Shown here: positions 16,858 through 25,386 of the stretch, piece after piece | How positions within the stretch are numbered: position 1 is the stretch's first letter | How the letters are laid out: every line of letters begins with the position of its first letter | Source: Stenotrophomonas indicatrix | Lineage (GTDB): Bacteria > Pseudomonadota > Gammaproteobacteria > Xanthomonadales > Xanthomonadaceae | Reading direction: 5' to 3' | DNA length: 64,000 nucleotides | Assembly (NCBI GenBank): GCA_041545745.1 | Contig: CP168152.1 | Coordinates: 2,788,001-2,852,000, forward strand | Translations under genes and position numbers: made by a program | Notes under the pieces: generated by a model | What the model saw: the letters and a program-made list of their open reading frames with translations, nothing else | What the model was told of the DNA's origin: nothing | Databases searched by the model: none

Positions 16858-18830
16858 GGCACGCCCGCCGCATCCAGGCGGCCAAGGAAGCCGGCCGCCG
16901 AGATTTCCCCGACCACGCGCTGCGCACGTCGCTCTTGACCATCCGGATCAATCAGGATGAGTGTCGGCGGCCCCATCACGCCCCACCGCTTCAGTAGCGC
17001 CTGGTCGGAAGCATCGTTGCGGGTCACATCCGGCCGCACGATCTGCATCGACGACAAGCGCGTGCCTACGACGGGGTCGCCGAAGACGTTGCGCTCGATC
17101 ACGTGGCAGCTCACGCACCAATCGGCGTAGAAGTCGATCAGGGTCCACTGTCCTTGCCTACCGGCGGCCGCGATGTGTGCCTCCACGTCCTGCACCGTCT
17201 TGGCCTGTTTGTACTCCAGGCGACTGCCGGCGACTACAGCCCCGCTCCGGTCGCCGGCAAGGTGCTCCAATGGCTGTAGCACCGATGTGCCACCCGAGGC
17301 ACCACCGGCCACCAGCACGACCGCCCACACGCCCATACCAGCGGCGACCGACCTCACGAGCCAGGCGAGCCGCGGGCGTTGCGTCGTCGCGCCCCAGGCG
17401 ACCAGCCCCACGGTCACGGCGACCGCGAGCAGACCCCACAGAATCAGCGCACTCCACGCAGGAAGGAAGCGCGAAAGCATGCTGATCGCCATGCCCAGCA
17501 TCAGGTAACCAAACGCTATCCTGACGCGCTCCATCCACGGCCCAGGCGTTGGCAGAATGCGGGCGCCGAACGCGGCGATCAGCACCAGCGGCAGTCCCAT
17601 GCCCACGCCAAGCGCGAACAACGCAAGGCCGCCGTGGAAGGCGCTGCCAGTCTGGCCGATGTAGAGCAGCGCACCGGCAAGTGGCGCGGTCATGCACGGC
17701 CCCACCAGTAGCGCCGACAGAAGTCCGAGCACCGCAGCACCGGGCACGCTGCCTCCGGGCCGCTGCCCCGCCCGGTCAAGGCGACGCGTCAGCCAGGTCG
17801 GGAGCTGAAGTTCGAATGCACCGAACAACGACGCGGCAAGCACCACAAACAGCAGCGCGAAGGCGCCCAGCAACAACGGCGATTGCAGCGTTGCCTGTAG
17901 GTTTGACCCGGCAAGACCGGCAGCGACCCCCAGTGCTGCATAAGTTGCCGCCATTGCCAGGACGTAGGCACTGGACAGCAGCGCGGCGCGACGTGGCGTG
18001 GCCTGCACGCCGACCACGATGGTCGAGACGATGGGAATCATGGGCAGCGTGCATGGCGTAAACGCCAGCAACAGTCCAAGCCCGAAGAACAACGCCGCAG
18101 CCGATACTGGCCCCAGCGACGCAAGGCGCGAGGCAGTCTGCTGGTCCTCGGCAGCACCGTCATGGTCCTGCACGGTTGTTGTGAGCAATCTATCCGCTGC
18201 GGCATCAACGGGGACCGGGGTGCCATCGGCCGCTGGCAAGCTCGGGGCTGTCTGCTGCGACGAATCCTGGACAGCTGCTGTGGGCGCCGTGGCGGTGGGC
18301 GGGGCCGATGCCACGCGATTGCCTTTCGGCGGTGCAATGACTGCTTCTGAGACGCTCTTACCCACCGCTGCAGCGGGCATCTGCGATGTCTTGGGCACCT
18401 CAAGCGCCACTGCCTGCGGCGGGTAGCAGATGCCCTGGTCCGCACAGCCCTGCCAATGCAAGGTCGCCGGCCCGGGTGCGGCGCCGGTCAACTCAATGTG
18501 CAGATCGCCCGCTGTGTAAACCTCGGTCTCGCCGAAGAACTCGTCCTGCTTGGACACGCCCTTCGGCAACCGCAGGGTCTGCTCCTGCCCAGCGCTGTCG
18601 ATCAGCTTCAACGAGGGGCGGTAGACGTAATACCCTTCCGCGACCCGGGCGAGGGTTCTGATGCCGGCCACTCCATCGGTCGTTGCCGGCTGCACCCGAA
18701 AGACTGACTCCGCAGGCAGGAAGTCCGCCTGTTGCTGGCCAGGTTGCCAACTCAGGCCAGGGGCGCCCATGGCGGCGATGCTCGCAGACGCGAGCACAAT
18801 CACTACGACGATGGTTCGGAACAACAGCAT
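16854..18830 (-). CDS. dsbD: DsbD/ScsB-type transmembrane thiol:disulfide reductase
   Basis: Three parts are seen. A signal peptide (MLLFRTIVVVIVLASAS) precedes a periplasmic alpha domain with CADQGICYPP. A long low-complexity linker leads to a membrane domain of about eight helices with FTPCTLPMIPIV and VGPCMTAPLAG, the intramembrane cysteines. A C-terminal thioredoxin domain carries FYADWCVSCHVIERN. This is the full DsbD architecture, which moves electrons from cytoplasmic thioredoxin to periplasmic partners. A longer reading from 18869 exists, but the start at 18830 gives a better signal peptide. It heads the dsbD-tlpA-dsbG operon, the same set as scsBDC in copper-tolerance loci. Confidence 0.88.
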   Translation of the reverse strand: MLLFRTIVVVIVLASASIAAMGAPGLSWQPGQQQADFLPAESVFRVQPATTDGVAGIRTLARVAEGYYVYRPSLKLIDSAGQEQTLRLPKGVSKQDEFFGETEVYTAGDLHIELTGAAPGPATLHWQGCADQGICYPPQAVALEVPKTSQMPAAAVGKSVSEAVIAPPKGNRVASAPPTATAPTAAVQDSSQQTAPSLPAADGTPVPVDAAADRLLTTTVQDHDGAAEDQQTASRLASLGPVSAAALFFGLGLLLAFTPCTLPMIPIVSTIVVGVQATPRRAALLSSAYVLAMAATYAALGVAAGLAGSNLQATLQSPLLLGAFALLFVVLAASLFGAFELQLPTWLTRRLDRAGQRPGGSVPGAAVLGLLSALLVGPCMTAPLAGALLYIGQTGSAFHGGLALFALGVGMGLPLVLIAAFGARILPTPGPWMERVRIAFGYLMLGMAISMLSRFLPAWSALILWGLLAVAVTVGLVAWGATTQRPRLAWLVRSVAAGMGVWAVVLVAGGASGGTSVLQPLEHLAGDRSGAVVAGSRLEYKQAKTVQDVEAHIAAAGRQGQWTLIDFYADWCVSCHVIERNVFGDPVVGTRLSSMQIVRPDVTRNDASDQALLKRWGVMGPPTLILIDPDGQERRAQRVVGEISAAGFLGRLDAAGVP

Positions 18831-18971
18831 GCGCTTCCAAGAGTCTTCTTCAACGCCCGAGATTGCCACCAGCCACTTAAGCCAGAATTAAGTGCGATTC
18901 GCCCCAGATACCGATCGCTACGAGAGCGCATTTGGGCATACTGACGGCGGTCTATTCCATACAGGTGCCGC

Positions 18972-19649
18972 GTGAGGGTGTTGCTGGTCGAAGATGACGT
19001 GCTGATTGCCAACGGAATTTGCAGTGGGCTGAGAGTCTTCGGCATTGAAGTGACGCACGCGGCCACTGCGTCAGATGCTGAAGCCATCTACGTTGATGAC
19101 TCCTTTGCTGCGGTGGTGTTGGATCTGGGACTTCCGGATGCCGAAGGGTTGGATCTGATCAGTGTCTTTAGATCGGTGGAGACGCACCTGCCGGTGCTGA
19201 TCCTGTCTGCGCGTGATGCCATCGAGTCCCGCGTTTCCGGGCTACAGGGCGGTGCCGACGATTACCTCGTCAAGCCCTTCGACTTGCGGGAGCTCGCTGC
19301 GCGCCTTTATGCACTTGTCAGACGCACGCAAGGTCGCACCTCGCAGACTGTCGCTGCTGGGCCCCTCAAACTGGAGCCCGCAAGCGGCTTGGCGTGGCTG
19401 GACGGCAACCCGGTCACTCTGTCGCGGAGGGAAATTGACCTGCTCACCGAGCTAGCTAGTGCGGACGGGAGGTGGATCTCTCCCGAAGCATTGGTTGAGA
19501 AACTCTTCGGTTTGGCAACCGAGTCCGGCACAAACACCCTCAATGTTCATATTCACAATGTGCGCCGAAAGCTGGGAAGCGAAGCCATCAGCACAGCCAG
19601 GGGAATGGGATACCGGCTTGGGTGGGCGCTGGACAGCGATCCTCGCTAA
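18972..19649 (+). CDS. OmpR/PhoB-family response regulator
   Basis: The receiver domain has VEDD (about 6-9), the phospho-acceptor aspartate in VVLDLGLPD, a serine/threonine switch in ILSARDA and the lysine in DDYLVKPF. The C-terminal winged helix has VTLSRREIDLL and NTLNVHIHNVRRKL. At 225 residues it has the standard length. It is divergent from dsbD with about 140 bases between starts, so control of the Dsb operon is likely. Its partner is probably the kinase at 13790. Confidence 0.88.
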   Translation: MRVLLVEDDVLIANGICSGLRVFGIEVTHAATASDAEAIYVDDSFAAVVLDLGLPDAEGLDLISVFRSVETHLPVLILSARDAIESRVSGLQGGADDYLVKPFDLRELAARLYALVRRTQGRTSQTVAAGPLKLEPASGLAWLDGNPVTLSRREIDLLTELASADGRWISPEALVEKLFGLATESGTNTLNVHIHNVRRKLGSEAISTARGMGYRLGWALDSDPR

Positions 19650-19725
19650 TCATGTGTAACCACCACGCAGGGGGCCGTGTAGCGATCTGCTTGCCCCCAA
19701 CTTTGACGGCCATTTATGGTCCAAC

Positions 19726-21168
19726 CTACGCGCCTGGCAAGCAGTCCAAGCAACTTTCCGGCGGCGGCGGTGGGATGACCAGCTTGCGCTGTATTTGACG
19801 CAAAGCCGTCCGAACACCTTCCTCGACAACCGGGTGATAGAACGGGCTGTCGATCATCTGCTGGACGGTATCTCGCCGCTGAACGCTCCACGACAGCAGG
19901 TGGCCAATGTGTTCGGCCGATGGGCCGACCATCTCTGCACCCAAGAAGGTTCCTGTGGCGCTGTCGGCGTAGACACGGATTACTCCGTGGTTCTCCAGCA
20001 TGACCCGGCTGCGCCCCTGATCAACGAACGATGCCTCTCCAACCTCAAACGTGGCGCCACTCTCGGTCAACTGCCGGAAGGTAGCGCCTGCCATCGTGAT
20101 CTGGGGGTTGGAAAATACGATCCCCAGAGGCGCCCTGCGCGGGCGTGGGCGCACGTTTGGATAGCGGCCCGCGTTGTCGCCTGCGATGCGGCCGTCGTCT
20201 GCGGCCTCATGAAGGATATCGGCCATCCCATTGGCATCCCCGGCAACGAAGATGTGCGGGCAGGTGCTCTGACCGGTAGCGCGGTCGACGATGGGCAGCC
20301 CGTAGCTGTCCAAACCGATACCGGCTTTGTCCAAGCCGATTCCGAGCATGTTGGGCTTACGACCTGTCGCGGCAATCAAGAAGTCGAATGTCTCGGTGCT
20401 GCGAACACCCTCAGAATTCTCGGAGACCACTAATACGCGACCATCCTCCGTGAGCGAGGGTGTGACCTTTGCGCCCAGGCTCACAGGAACTTCTTCAGAG
20501 AAGATGCGCGTGGCCTCCGCCGCAACCACTGGGTCGCTCAGCGGTCCGATGAAGCGACTGCGACCGTAAAGGCGAACCGTCACTCCAAGGCGATGCAGGG
20601 CCTGTGCCAACTCAAGGCCGATGACCCCGCTGCCAACAACGGCCACTGAGCTGGGCAGATCAGTCCACTCAAAAACGTCATCGTTCACAAGAAGCCTGTC
20701 GCCCAGCGCCTCACGCCATCCCTCCGGAACGAAGGGGCTGGACCCTGTCGCTACAACGATGCGATCAGCTTCGACGATGGTAGATGATCCGACCAGAAGC
20801 TCATGAGCGGAGAGGAACGTCGCCTTGCCGCGCAGCCGGTGTTCCTCCGGCCACGCTTCTACCGACTCCACAACGAAGCCGACGAAGCGATCGCGCTCGC
20901 GGCGCACCCGAGCCATTACTTCCCGTCCGTCGACCTTGATTGCTCCAGGCATGACGCCAAAGCTCGGCGCCAACGTCAGCGTATGAGCAGCATCTGCGGC
21001 ACTGATGAGCAGCTTGCTTGGCATGCAGCCAACCCTGGCACAGGTGGTGCCATAGACGCCACCTTCAATCACCACAAGGCTGTCGGTATGCGCTTTGGCC
21101 GCGCGGTAGGCCGTCATGCCAGCACTGCCGGCGCCAATGATTGCAACATCAACCTTGATACGAGTCAT
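19726..21168 (-). CDS. Lipoamide-dehydrogenase-like pyridine nucleotide-disulfide oxidoreductase
   Basis: This 480-residue flavoprotein has an N-terminal FAD motif AIIGAGSAGMTAY, the redox cysteine pair GTTCARVGCMPSK, a central NAD(P)-binding VVGSGVIGLELAQ, a second FAD box VFVAGDANG and a C-terminal dimerisation domain (interface histidine in SPFYHPVVEEG). It lacks any lipoyl domain or neighbouring 2-oxoacid dehydrogenase genes. It ends a leftward cluster with two thioredoxins, so reduction of a thioredoxin-like or other disulfide partner is more plausible here than a PDH role. The tail PPPPPESCLDCLPGA adds an extra C-x-x-C pair, as in some mercuric or glutathione reductases. Confidence 0.85.
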   Translation of the reverse strand: MTRIKVDVAIIGAGSAGMTAYRAAKAHTDSLVVIEGGVYGTTCARVGCMPSKLLISAADAAHTLTLAPSFGVMPGAIKVDGREVMARVRRERDRFVGFVVESVEAWPEEHRLRGKATFLSAHELLVGSSTIVEADRIVVATGSSPFVPEGWREALGDRLLVNDDVFEWTDLPSSVAVVGSGVIGLELAQALHRLGVTVRLYGRSRFIGPLSDPVVAAEATRIFSEEVPVSLGAKVTPSLTEDGRVLVVSENSEGVRSTETFDFLIAATGRKPNMLGIGLDKAGIGLDSYGLPIVDRATGQSTCPHIFVAGDANGMADILHEAADDGRIAGDNAGRYPNVRPRPRRAPLGIVFSNPQITMAGATFRQLTESGATFEVGEASFVDQGRSRVMLENHGVIRVYADSATGTFLGAEMVGPSAEHIGHLLSWSVQRRDTVQQMIDSPFYHPVVEEGVRTALRQIQRKLVIPPPPPESCLDCLPGA

Positions 21169-21283
21169 CTGATACCTCTTTTCGCCAGTGCATTGCAGTG
21201 GATTGCAGCACGATCGGCGGAGAATGAATCGACCTCAACTTGTGAACGGCTGATTCAAACATTTGGGAGTATTCGGTTGTCGA

Positions 21284-21649
21284 CTATTGGCGTGCGCTAT
21301 CGAGTCGCTTCTGAGCCCACTGCGCGATACGCGGTGCGGACAACGAGCCCAGGAGCCGGCCTACTTCTTGACCTTGCTCGTCATACATCAGGAGCATCGG
21401 CACAGCAGCGACCTTCAACGAGTCCAACAGCTGCGGATCCGTCGCTGCATTCACCTTGAGGAACCGGGCCTTTGTGCCCATTGCCTCGGCGGCGGTAGCG
21501 AAAGCAGGCTCCATCGTCTTGCAGGGAGGACACCATGGTGCCCCTATGTAGAGCAGAAGAGGATCGGCTGTGGAGCGCGCAATGCGGTTGAATCCCATGG
21601 CGTTCACTTCTTCCACCTTCCCAGCCCATGAAGGCACGGACGTGTTCAT
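21284..21649 (-). CDS. Thioredoxin-like protein
   Basis: Start 21649 (MNTSVPSW) is preceded by GAAGG at good spacing, and the longer frame upstream runs through a hairpin and was rejected. The active site is IGAPWCPPCKTMEP, with CPPC in place of thioredoxin's CGPC. The cis-proline lies in AAVPMLLMYD. It lies between a thioredoxin gene and the flavoprotein at 19726 and probably serves as a small disulfide carrier or reductase in the same stress regulon. Confidence 0.82.
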   Translation of the reverse strand: MNTSVPSWAGKVEEVNAMGFNRIARSTADPLLLYIGAPWCPPCKTMEPAFATAAEAMGTKARFLKVNAATDPQLLDSLKVAAVPMLLMYDEQGQEVGRLLGSLSAPRIAQWAQKRLDSARQ

Positions 21650-21667
21650 CGCTTCACCTTCTTTGCT

Positions 21668-21693
21668 AGGCGGGCGCCCCACAGAGGGCGCCC
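21668..21693 (-). other. Strong intercistronic hairpin
   Basis: A perfect 10-bp stem GCGGGCGCCC / GGGCGCCCGC with a 6-base loop lies between the two thioredoxin genes. No U-tract follows on the leftward transcript. It could stabilise or process the upstream mRNA or lower expression of the downstream genes. Confidence 0.5.
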
Positions 21694-21706
21694 GCTTGGT
21701 TATGGC

Positions 21707-22036
21707 TTACTCGCCCTTTACGAACGGAGCGATCTGCTCGTGCAAAGCCTGCTTAGGCATCGCGCCGACGATCTCCTTGGCGACCTTGCCATCCACGAAC
21801 ACTTTCAAGGTGGGGATGGACCGCACCCCATATCGCTGAGCCAATTCCGGGTTCTGATCGATATCGACCTTGACCACCTGGAGCTTGCCTTCAAGCTCAT
21901 CGGATATCTCTTCCAAGAAAGGCGCGATGGCTCGGCAAGGTGGGCACCACGGGGCCCAGAAGTCCACCAGCACCGGCGTCTTGCTTTCAAGGACGTCGGA
22001 CTCGAAGTCGAAAGTCGTTGTGCTACGGGTTGCCAT
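21707..22036 (-). CDS. Thioredoxin
   Basis: This 109-residue protein has the classic thioredoxin pattern: LVDFWAPWCPPCRAIAPFLE, VDIDQNPELAQRYGVRSIPTL with the cis-proline, and FVDGKVAKEIVGA. The active site reads CPPC rather than CGPC, which alters redox potential in other thioredoxins. The start at 22036 (MATRST) is chosen because upstream codons overlap the end of the Old Yellow Enzyme gene and add no thioredoxin sequence. It lies in the middle of the TetR-linked thiol-stress cluster. Confidence 0.88.
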   Translation of the reverse strand: MATRSTTTFDFESDVLESKTPVLVDFWAPWCPPCRAIAPFLEEISDELEGKLQVVKVDIDQNPELAQRYGVRSIPTLKVFVDGKVAKEIVGAMPKQALHEQIAPFVKGE

Positions 22037-22076
22037 GTCACACCTCATCTGTGGCCCGCACGCGCGGGGTGGTTGA

Positions 22077-23198
22077 TCAGACGACTGCTGCGTCGGCGCG
22101 AGCGCCATCGTAGGTCGGATAGTCGGTGTAGCCCTTTGCCCCGATCACGCCGTAGAAGGTCGACGGATCAGGCTTTGCCAGCGGCCAGCCGTTCTTCATC
22201 CGCTCCACCAGGTCGGGGTTGGAGATAAAGTTGGTGCCGAACGCAATCAGGTCGAGCTCGCCCTTGGCCAGTTCCGCCTCGGCCAGCTCCTGGGTGAACC
22301 CGCCTGCACCGATCAGCGTGCCCTGGTAAGCCTTCCGGAACGCCGCGCCAAAGCCGGCAGGCGTGCCCGCTGCCGAGATCGTGGTCTGGTAGTTCAGGTG
22401 CACGAACGCCAGGGTCCGCTCGTTCAGCGCCGAGGCCATGCTTGCCCAAGCTTCGACTTCACCTTCGAAGGCCTCCATGTCGTAGATGCGACCAAACGGG
22501 GAGACGCGAACGCCCACCTTCTCGCCGCCAATTTCAGCCGCGACCGCGTCGATGGTCTCCAGCAGCAGGCGCTGACGGTTCTCGATCGATCCACCATACT
22601 GGTCGGTGCGGGTATTGAGCTTGCTGCTTAGGAACTGGTCGAACAAGAACGCGTTGGCGGCCATAAGTTCGACGCCATCGAAGCCAGCATCCATGGCACG
22701 ACGCGCAGAAGAGGCGAAGTCCTGAATGACACGCTTGACCTCATCGGTGGTCAGGGCGCGCGGCTTGCTCGGCAGCACCGGCCCTTCCTTGCCAGGTTCG
22801 ACCCACGCATAGACCATCGTGGTGGTCGCCGGCACGTCACCCGACGAGACCGGCGCGACGTTGCCCGGCTGCAGCGAGACGTGCGACAGCCTACCGACGT
22901 GCCAGAGCTGGGCAAAGATCTTGCCGCCATTGGCATGCACCGCATCTGTGACTTTACGCCAGCCTTCGGTCTGCTCATCGGTGTAGAGACCGGGGGTATA
23001 CAGATATCCACGGCCCTCGTCGGAGACGGGAAGGCCCTCAGTGATGATCAGGCCGGCCGAGGCGCGCTGACCGTAGTAGAGCGCAGTCAGCTCGCTGGGG
23101 ATGTTCTCCGGCGTGCGGGTGCGGGTCATCGGGGCCATGACGACGCGGTTTGCCAGCGGCAAGCCGGAAAGGTCGTAGGTGGTGAACAGCTTGCTCAT
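22077..23198 (-). CDS. Old Yellow Enzyme family ene-reductase with altered active site
   Basis: The 373-residue flavoprotein has the family's NRVVMAPMTRTR N-terminus, QLWHVGRLSH with the conserved tryptophan, LNTRTDQYGGSIENR and GAGGFT phosphate-binding region. It is closest in style to NemA/PETN reductase-like alkene reductases. At residues 179-184, where typical members carry H-x-x-H/N-G-Y, the sequence is MAANAF. The substrate-binding histidine is methionine and the proton-donor tyrosine is phenylalanine. FMN binding should persist, but catalysis on standard enones may be changed. It sits in the leftward OsmC-OYE-thioredoxin run. Confidence 0.88.
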   Translation of the reverse strand: MSKLFTTYDLSGLPLANRVVMAPMTRTRTPENIPSELTALYYGQRASAGLIITEGLPVSDEGRGYLYTPGLYTDEQTEGWRKVTDAVHANGGKIFAQLWHVGRLSHVSLQPGNVAPVSSGDVPATTTMVYAWVEPGKEGPVLPSKPRALTTDEVKRVIQDFASSARRAMDAGFDGVELMAANAFLFDQFLSSKLNTRTDQYGGSIENRQRLLLETIDAVAAEIGGEKVGVRVSPFGRIYDMEAFEGEVEAWASMASALNERTLAFVHLNYQTTISAAGTPAGFGAAFRKAYQGTLIGAGGFTQELAEAELAKGELDLIAFGTNFISNPDLVERMKNGWPLAKPDPSTFYGVIGAKGYTDYPTYDGARADAAVV

Positions 23199-23268
23199 GA
23201 TGGTCTCTCTTTATTGAATACGCAGTGCGAAGGGGCTGCTGTTACAGGTGCTGTGAATGGAGGAAGGC

Positions 23269-23829
23269 TCAGCCCTCGACGACTTCGAGCTTCGGAACCA
23301 TGCGGATTGCCTTGGAGAAGTTGGCGTAGTTCACCGAGGTTTTAGTAACGGTTTTGTGGAGCTCTTCCACTTGCTCACGCGATCCATCGGTGTGCAGCCG
23401 AACCACGTAACTCACCTCGTCGTAGCCAGGATTGACGCTCTCATCCAGGCCCAGCACGCCGCGCAGATCGAGCTCGCCATCGGTTTCGATTTCCAAGCTG
23501 TGGATCGTGATGCCCATGGCAGCAGCATTGACCGCATAGCCCACCGACAAGCACGCATTGAGGGCGGCCATGAGCAATTCCTGCGGATTCGGCGCCGTGT
23601 TCTGACCCAGAAACTCCAGCGGTTCATCCGCGGCAATCTCGAAGTGGCGCTTGTACTCTTCACCGCGGATCGAATACCGGCTCACGGTCGCAACGCTGCG
23701 GGTCTGGTTCTCCCACTTCGTCTTCACGTTGAAACGGGCACTACGCTTTGCAGGCTCAGTGGTTGCGGCGACTTCTTGTGCGACAGCCTGAAGAGCAGAG
23801 ACGTCAATGCCGTTGAGGTTGGTGGTCAT
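23269..23829 (-). CDS. OsmC-family protein
   Basis: Start 23829 (MTTNLNG) is chosen over an upstream frame that covers the intergenic region. The 186-residue protein has APNPQELLMAALNACLSVGY, containing the first reactive cysteine and upstream glutamate of OsmC/Ohr proteins, and the LDLRGVLGLDESVNPGY stretch of the longer OsmC-like branch. A second cysteine is not evident near SVNYANFSK, so it may be a one-cysteine type. OsmC proteins reduce hydroperoxides or act on thiol adducts. It lies between the FrnE-like and OYE genes. Confidence 0.82.
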   Translation of the reverse strand: MTTNLNGIDVSALQAVAQEVAATTEPAKRSARFNVKTKWENQTRSVATVSRYSIRGEEYKRHFEIAADEPLEFLGQNTAPNPQELLMAALNACLSVGYAVNAAAMGITIHSLEIETDGELDLRGVLGLDESVNPGYDEVSYVVRLHTDGSREQVEELHKTVTKTSVNYANFSKAIRMVPKLEVVEG

Positions 23830-23935
23830 TTGAATGGTCCTTTCAAGAATGCGCCCTTGGCGCGTTGGAGTGCATCGGAAGAGCATCGAGCCACTTCCTT
23901 AGATTTGGTGATATTTCGTCGCGTGTCCGGAAGGC

Positions 23936-24616
23936 TCAATGGCAGCCGTCGATGCCGCAGCTTTCGCCTTCGCCGGTGTCAATCATTGGAGCGGGCATGT
24001 CACGGGCGGCATCAAGGATGGCGCGTTCAAACACGTCCACTTCTCGAGCGCCGGAGACATACACCTTGTTGTTGAACAGGAACAGCGGAACGCCATTGGC
24101 GATCTGGTTCGCGTCTGTTTCGTCACGTGCGATCTCTGCGGCGACGCGGGCAGAGTCGAACTCAAACAAGGTGTCCGTCACGCCGACCTCTTTGGCAAGC
24201 AATGCCAGGACGTCTTGGTCAAAGATGTCGATGCCATCGGTGGTCGCTGCTTTGTAGATGCGCTCGCTCAGCAGCTGGGCCACGACCGAGGAGCGGATAC
24301 TCTTGACCAGCGCATGCGCAACCGTCGTATCACCGAAACGCATGGTGTCGAAGTTGTAGACCAAGCCTTCCAAGATGCCATTCGTGCTGACGGCCGCCAT
24401 CATCCGATCTGCGCCCGCCGGCCCGCCCAGCTTCTGATACAGCGCCGTCTTGTAATCCATCGGCTTGACACCTCGCGCAAGGCGATAGGCCTTGTGAGTC
24501 ACCTCAACCTGGACCTGCCCTGCCAACGCATCCACCGCCTTTTCAAAGCGCTTTTTTGCAATCCAGCACCACGGGCAGACGTAGTCCGACCAGATGTCCA
24601 CCTTGACCGTTTTCAT
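23936..24616 (-). CDS. FrnE-like DsbA-family oxidoreductase
   Basis: A 226-residue cytoplasmic protein (no signal peptide) that begins VKVDIWSDYVCPWCWIAKKRFE, the CPWC active site of the FrnE/2-hydroxychromene-2-carboxylate-isomerase-like DsbA branch. The cis-proline region is GVPLFLFNNKVYVSGA. The end GESCGIDGCH supplies an extra C-x4-C pair and terminal histidine, also seen in FrnE proteins. It is the first gene of the leftward run to 19726, with a TetR-type dyad 32 bases upstream of its start. Confidence 0.85.
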   Translation of the reverse strand: MKTVKVDIWSDYVCPWCWIAKKRFEKAVDALAGQVQVEVTHKAYRLARGVKPMDYKTALYQKLGGPAGADRMMAAVSTNGILEGLVYNFDTMRFGDTTVAHALVKSIRSSVVAQLLSERIYKAATTDGIDIFDQDVLALLAKEVGVTDTLFEFDSARVAAEIARDETDANQIANGVPLFLFNNKVYVSGAREVDVFERAILDAARDMPAPMIDTGEGESCGIDGCH

Positions 24617-24647
24617 GAAGCTCTCCGTAGATCAAAACAGCTGCGCA

Positions 24648-24665
24648 CTACCATTCAGTTGGTAG
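24648..24665. promoter_or_regulatory. Candidate TetR operator upstream of the FrnE-like gene
   Basis: A perfect dyad CTACCA-n6-TGGTAG lies 32 bases upstream of the FrnE-like start. The same half-sites recur upstream of tetR (25326-25339) and, less perfectly, upstream of the SDR gene (26566-26577), which suggests one regulator controls all three transcripts. Confidence 0.65.
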
Positions 24666-24726
24666 GTTTCGCGTCTAGAAAAATACCGTGCGAGCCCTCA
24701 TTGCTTGAGGGGGCACCGCGATAAGA

Positions 24727-25290
24727 TCAAGCGTTTTCGACGATCAGCCGGATGACGCTGGGCTTCAACGTGTCGGCGTCTTTGGTGGCCCAGTTGATGA
24801 AGCTGGATCCCTCCAAGACACTGAGAAGCAGAAACGCCTTCTGCCTGGCCCCACTGCCTTTGGGGATTTGCTTGAGCTTGATGCCTTGCTCAAGCATCCG
24901 GGTAAGCCAGGTCAACTGCATCTCAAAGAACCGCTGCGTCAACTGCTGCATACTCGGCGGCAAGGCGGACATTTCTGCCGCCAACGCCCCGCATAGGGGG
25001 AGCAAGCGGCCTTCGTCACCAGATTTGAAGATCTGGAAGAACGCCTCAAGGCGGGCAACCACATCGCTGTGCTGAACTTCAACACGATCGAACTCGGTGC
25101 GGACACGTTCAATGTAGTCCTCCACGATTGCCCCGCCCAAGTCTTCCTTGGTCGGGAAATGGTGGTGGATGCTTGCCTTGCGAATGCCCACCACCTCGGC
25201 CAGGTCCGCGTAACTGAAAGCGCTGTAGCCGCGGGTTCGCATCAAGTTTTCAGCGGTCTGAACCAAGGCGTCGCGTGTGCCAACAGCCAT
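24727..25290 (-). CDS. TetR-family transcriptional repressor
   Basis: The 187-residue protein has an N-terminal helix-turn-helix (SAFSYADLAEVVGIRKASIHHHF, about residues 22-45) typical of TetR regulators, followed by an all-helical ligand domain with no obvious known effector pocket. It lies between the two halves of the electrophile-stress cluster. A CTACC/GGTAG dyad upstream of its own start and dyads upstream of both flanking operons point to autoregulation and control of the cluster, like NemR/AcuR-type regulators that sense electrophiles. Confidence 0.85.
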   Translation of the reverse strand: MAVGTRDALVQTAENLMRTRGYSAFSYADLAEVVGIRKASIHHHFPTKEDLGGAIVEDYIERVRTEFDRVEVQHSDVVARLEAFFQIFKSGDEGRLLPLCGALAAEMSALPPSMQQLTQRFFEMQLTWLTRMLEQGIKLKQIPKGSGARQKAFLLLSVLEGSSFINWATKDADTLKPSVIRLIVENA

Positions 25291-25321
25291 GTCAATTCCT
25301 CAACTCTTCGATAAATCAACT

Positions 25322-25343
25322 CTACCTACCACATGGTAGATAG
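25322..25343. promoter_or_regulatory. Candidate TetR autoregulatory operator
   Basis: The inner dyad CTACCA-n2-TGGTAG (25326-25339) is extended on both sides by CTAC and ATAG to a 22-base near-palindrome. It lies 32 bases upstream of the tetR start, at the same distance as the site upstream of the FrnE-like gene. Confidence 0.65.
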
Positions 25344-25348
25344 TCAAC

Positions 25349-25380
25349 GCCCAGCGACCCGCCTCTTTTGGTCGTTGGGC
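25349..25380 (-). terminator. Hairpin after the SDR-AhpD transcript
   Basis: An 11-bp near-perfect stem (GCCCAGCGACC with GGTCGTTGGGC, one G-U/T mismatch, 10-base loop) begins seven bases after the AhpD-like stop and just before the tetR operator. It lacks a clear U-tract, so it is a likely but not certain terminator separating the two transcripts. Confidence 0.45.
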
Positions 25381-25386
25381 CCCGGT

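Noticed and set aside
16016..16951. Long N-terminal extension of the DsbG frame
   Set aside because: It overlaps the TlpA-like gene and reads as arginine/cysteine-rich shadow; the signal peptide and ATGA overlap at 16015 fix the real start.
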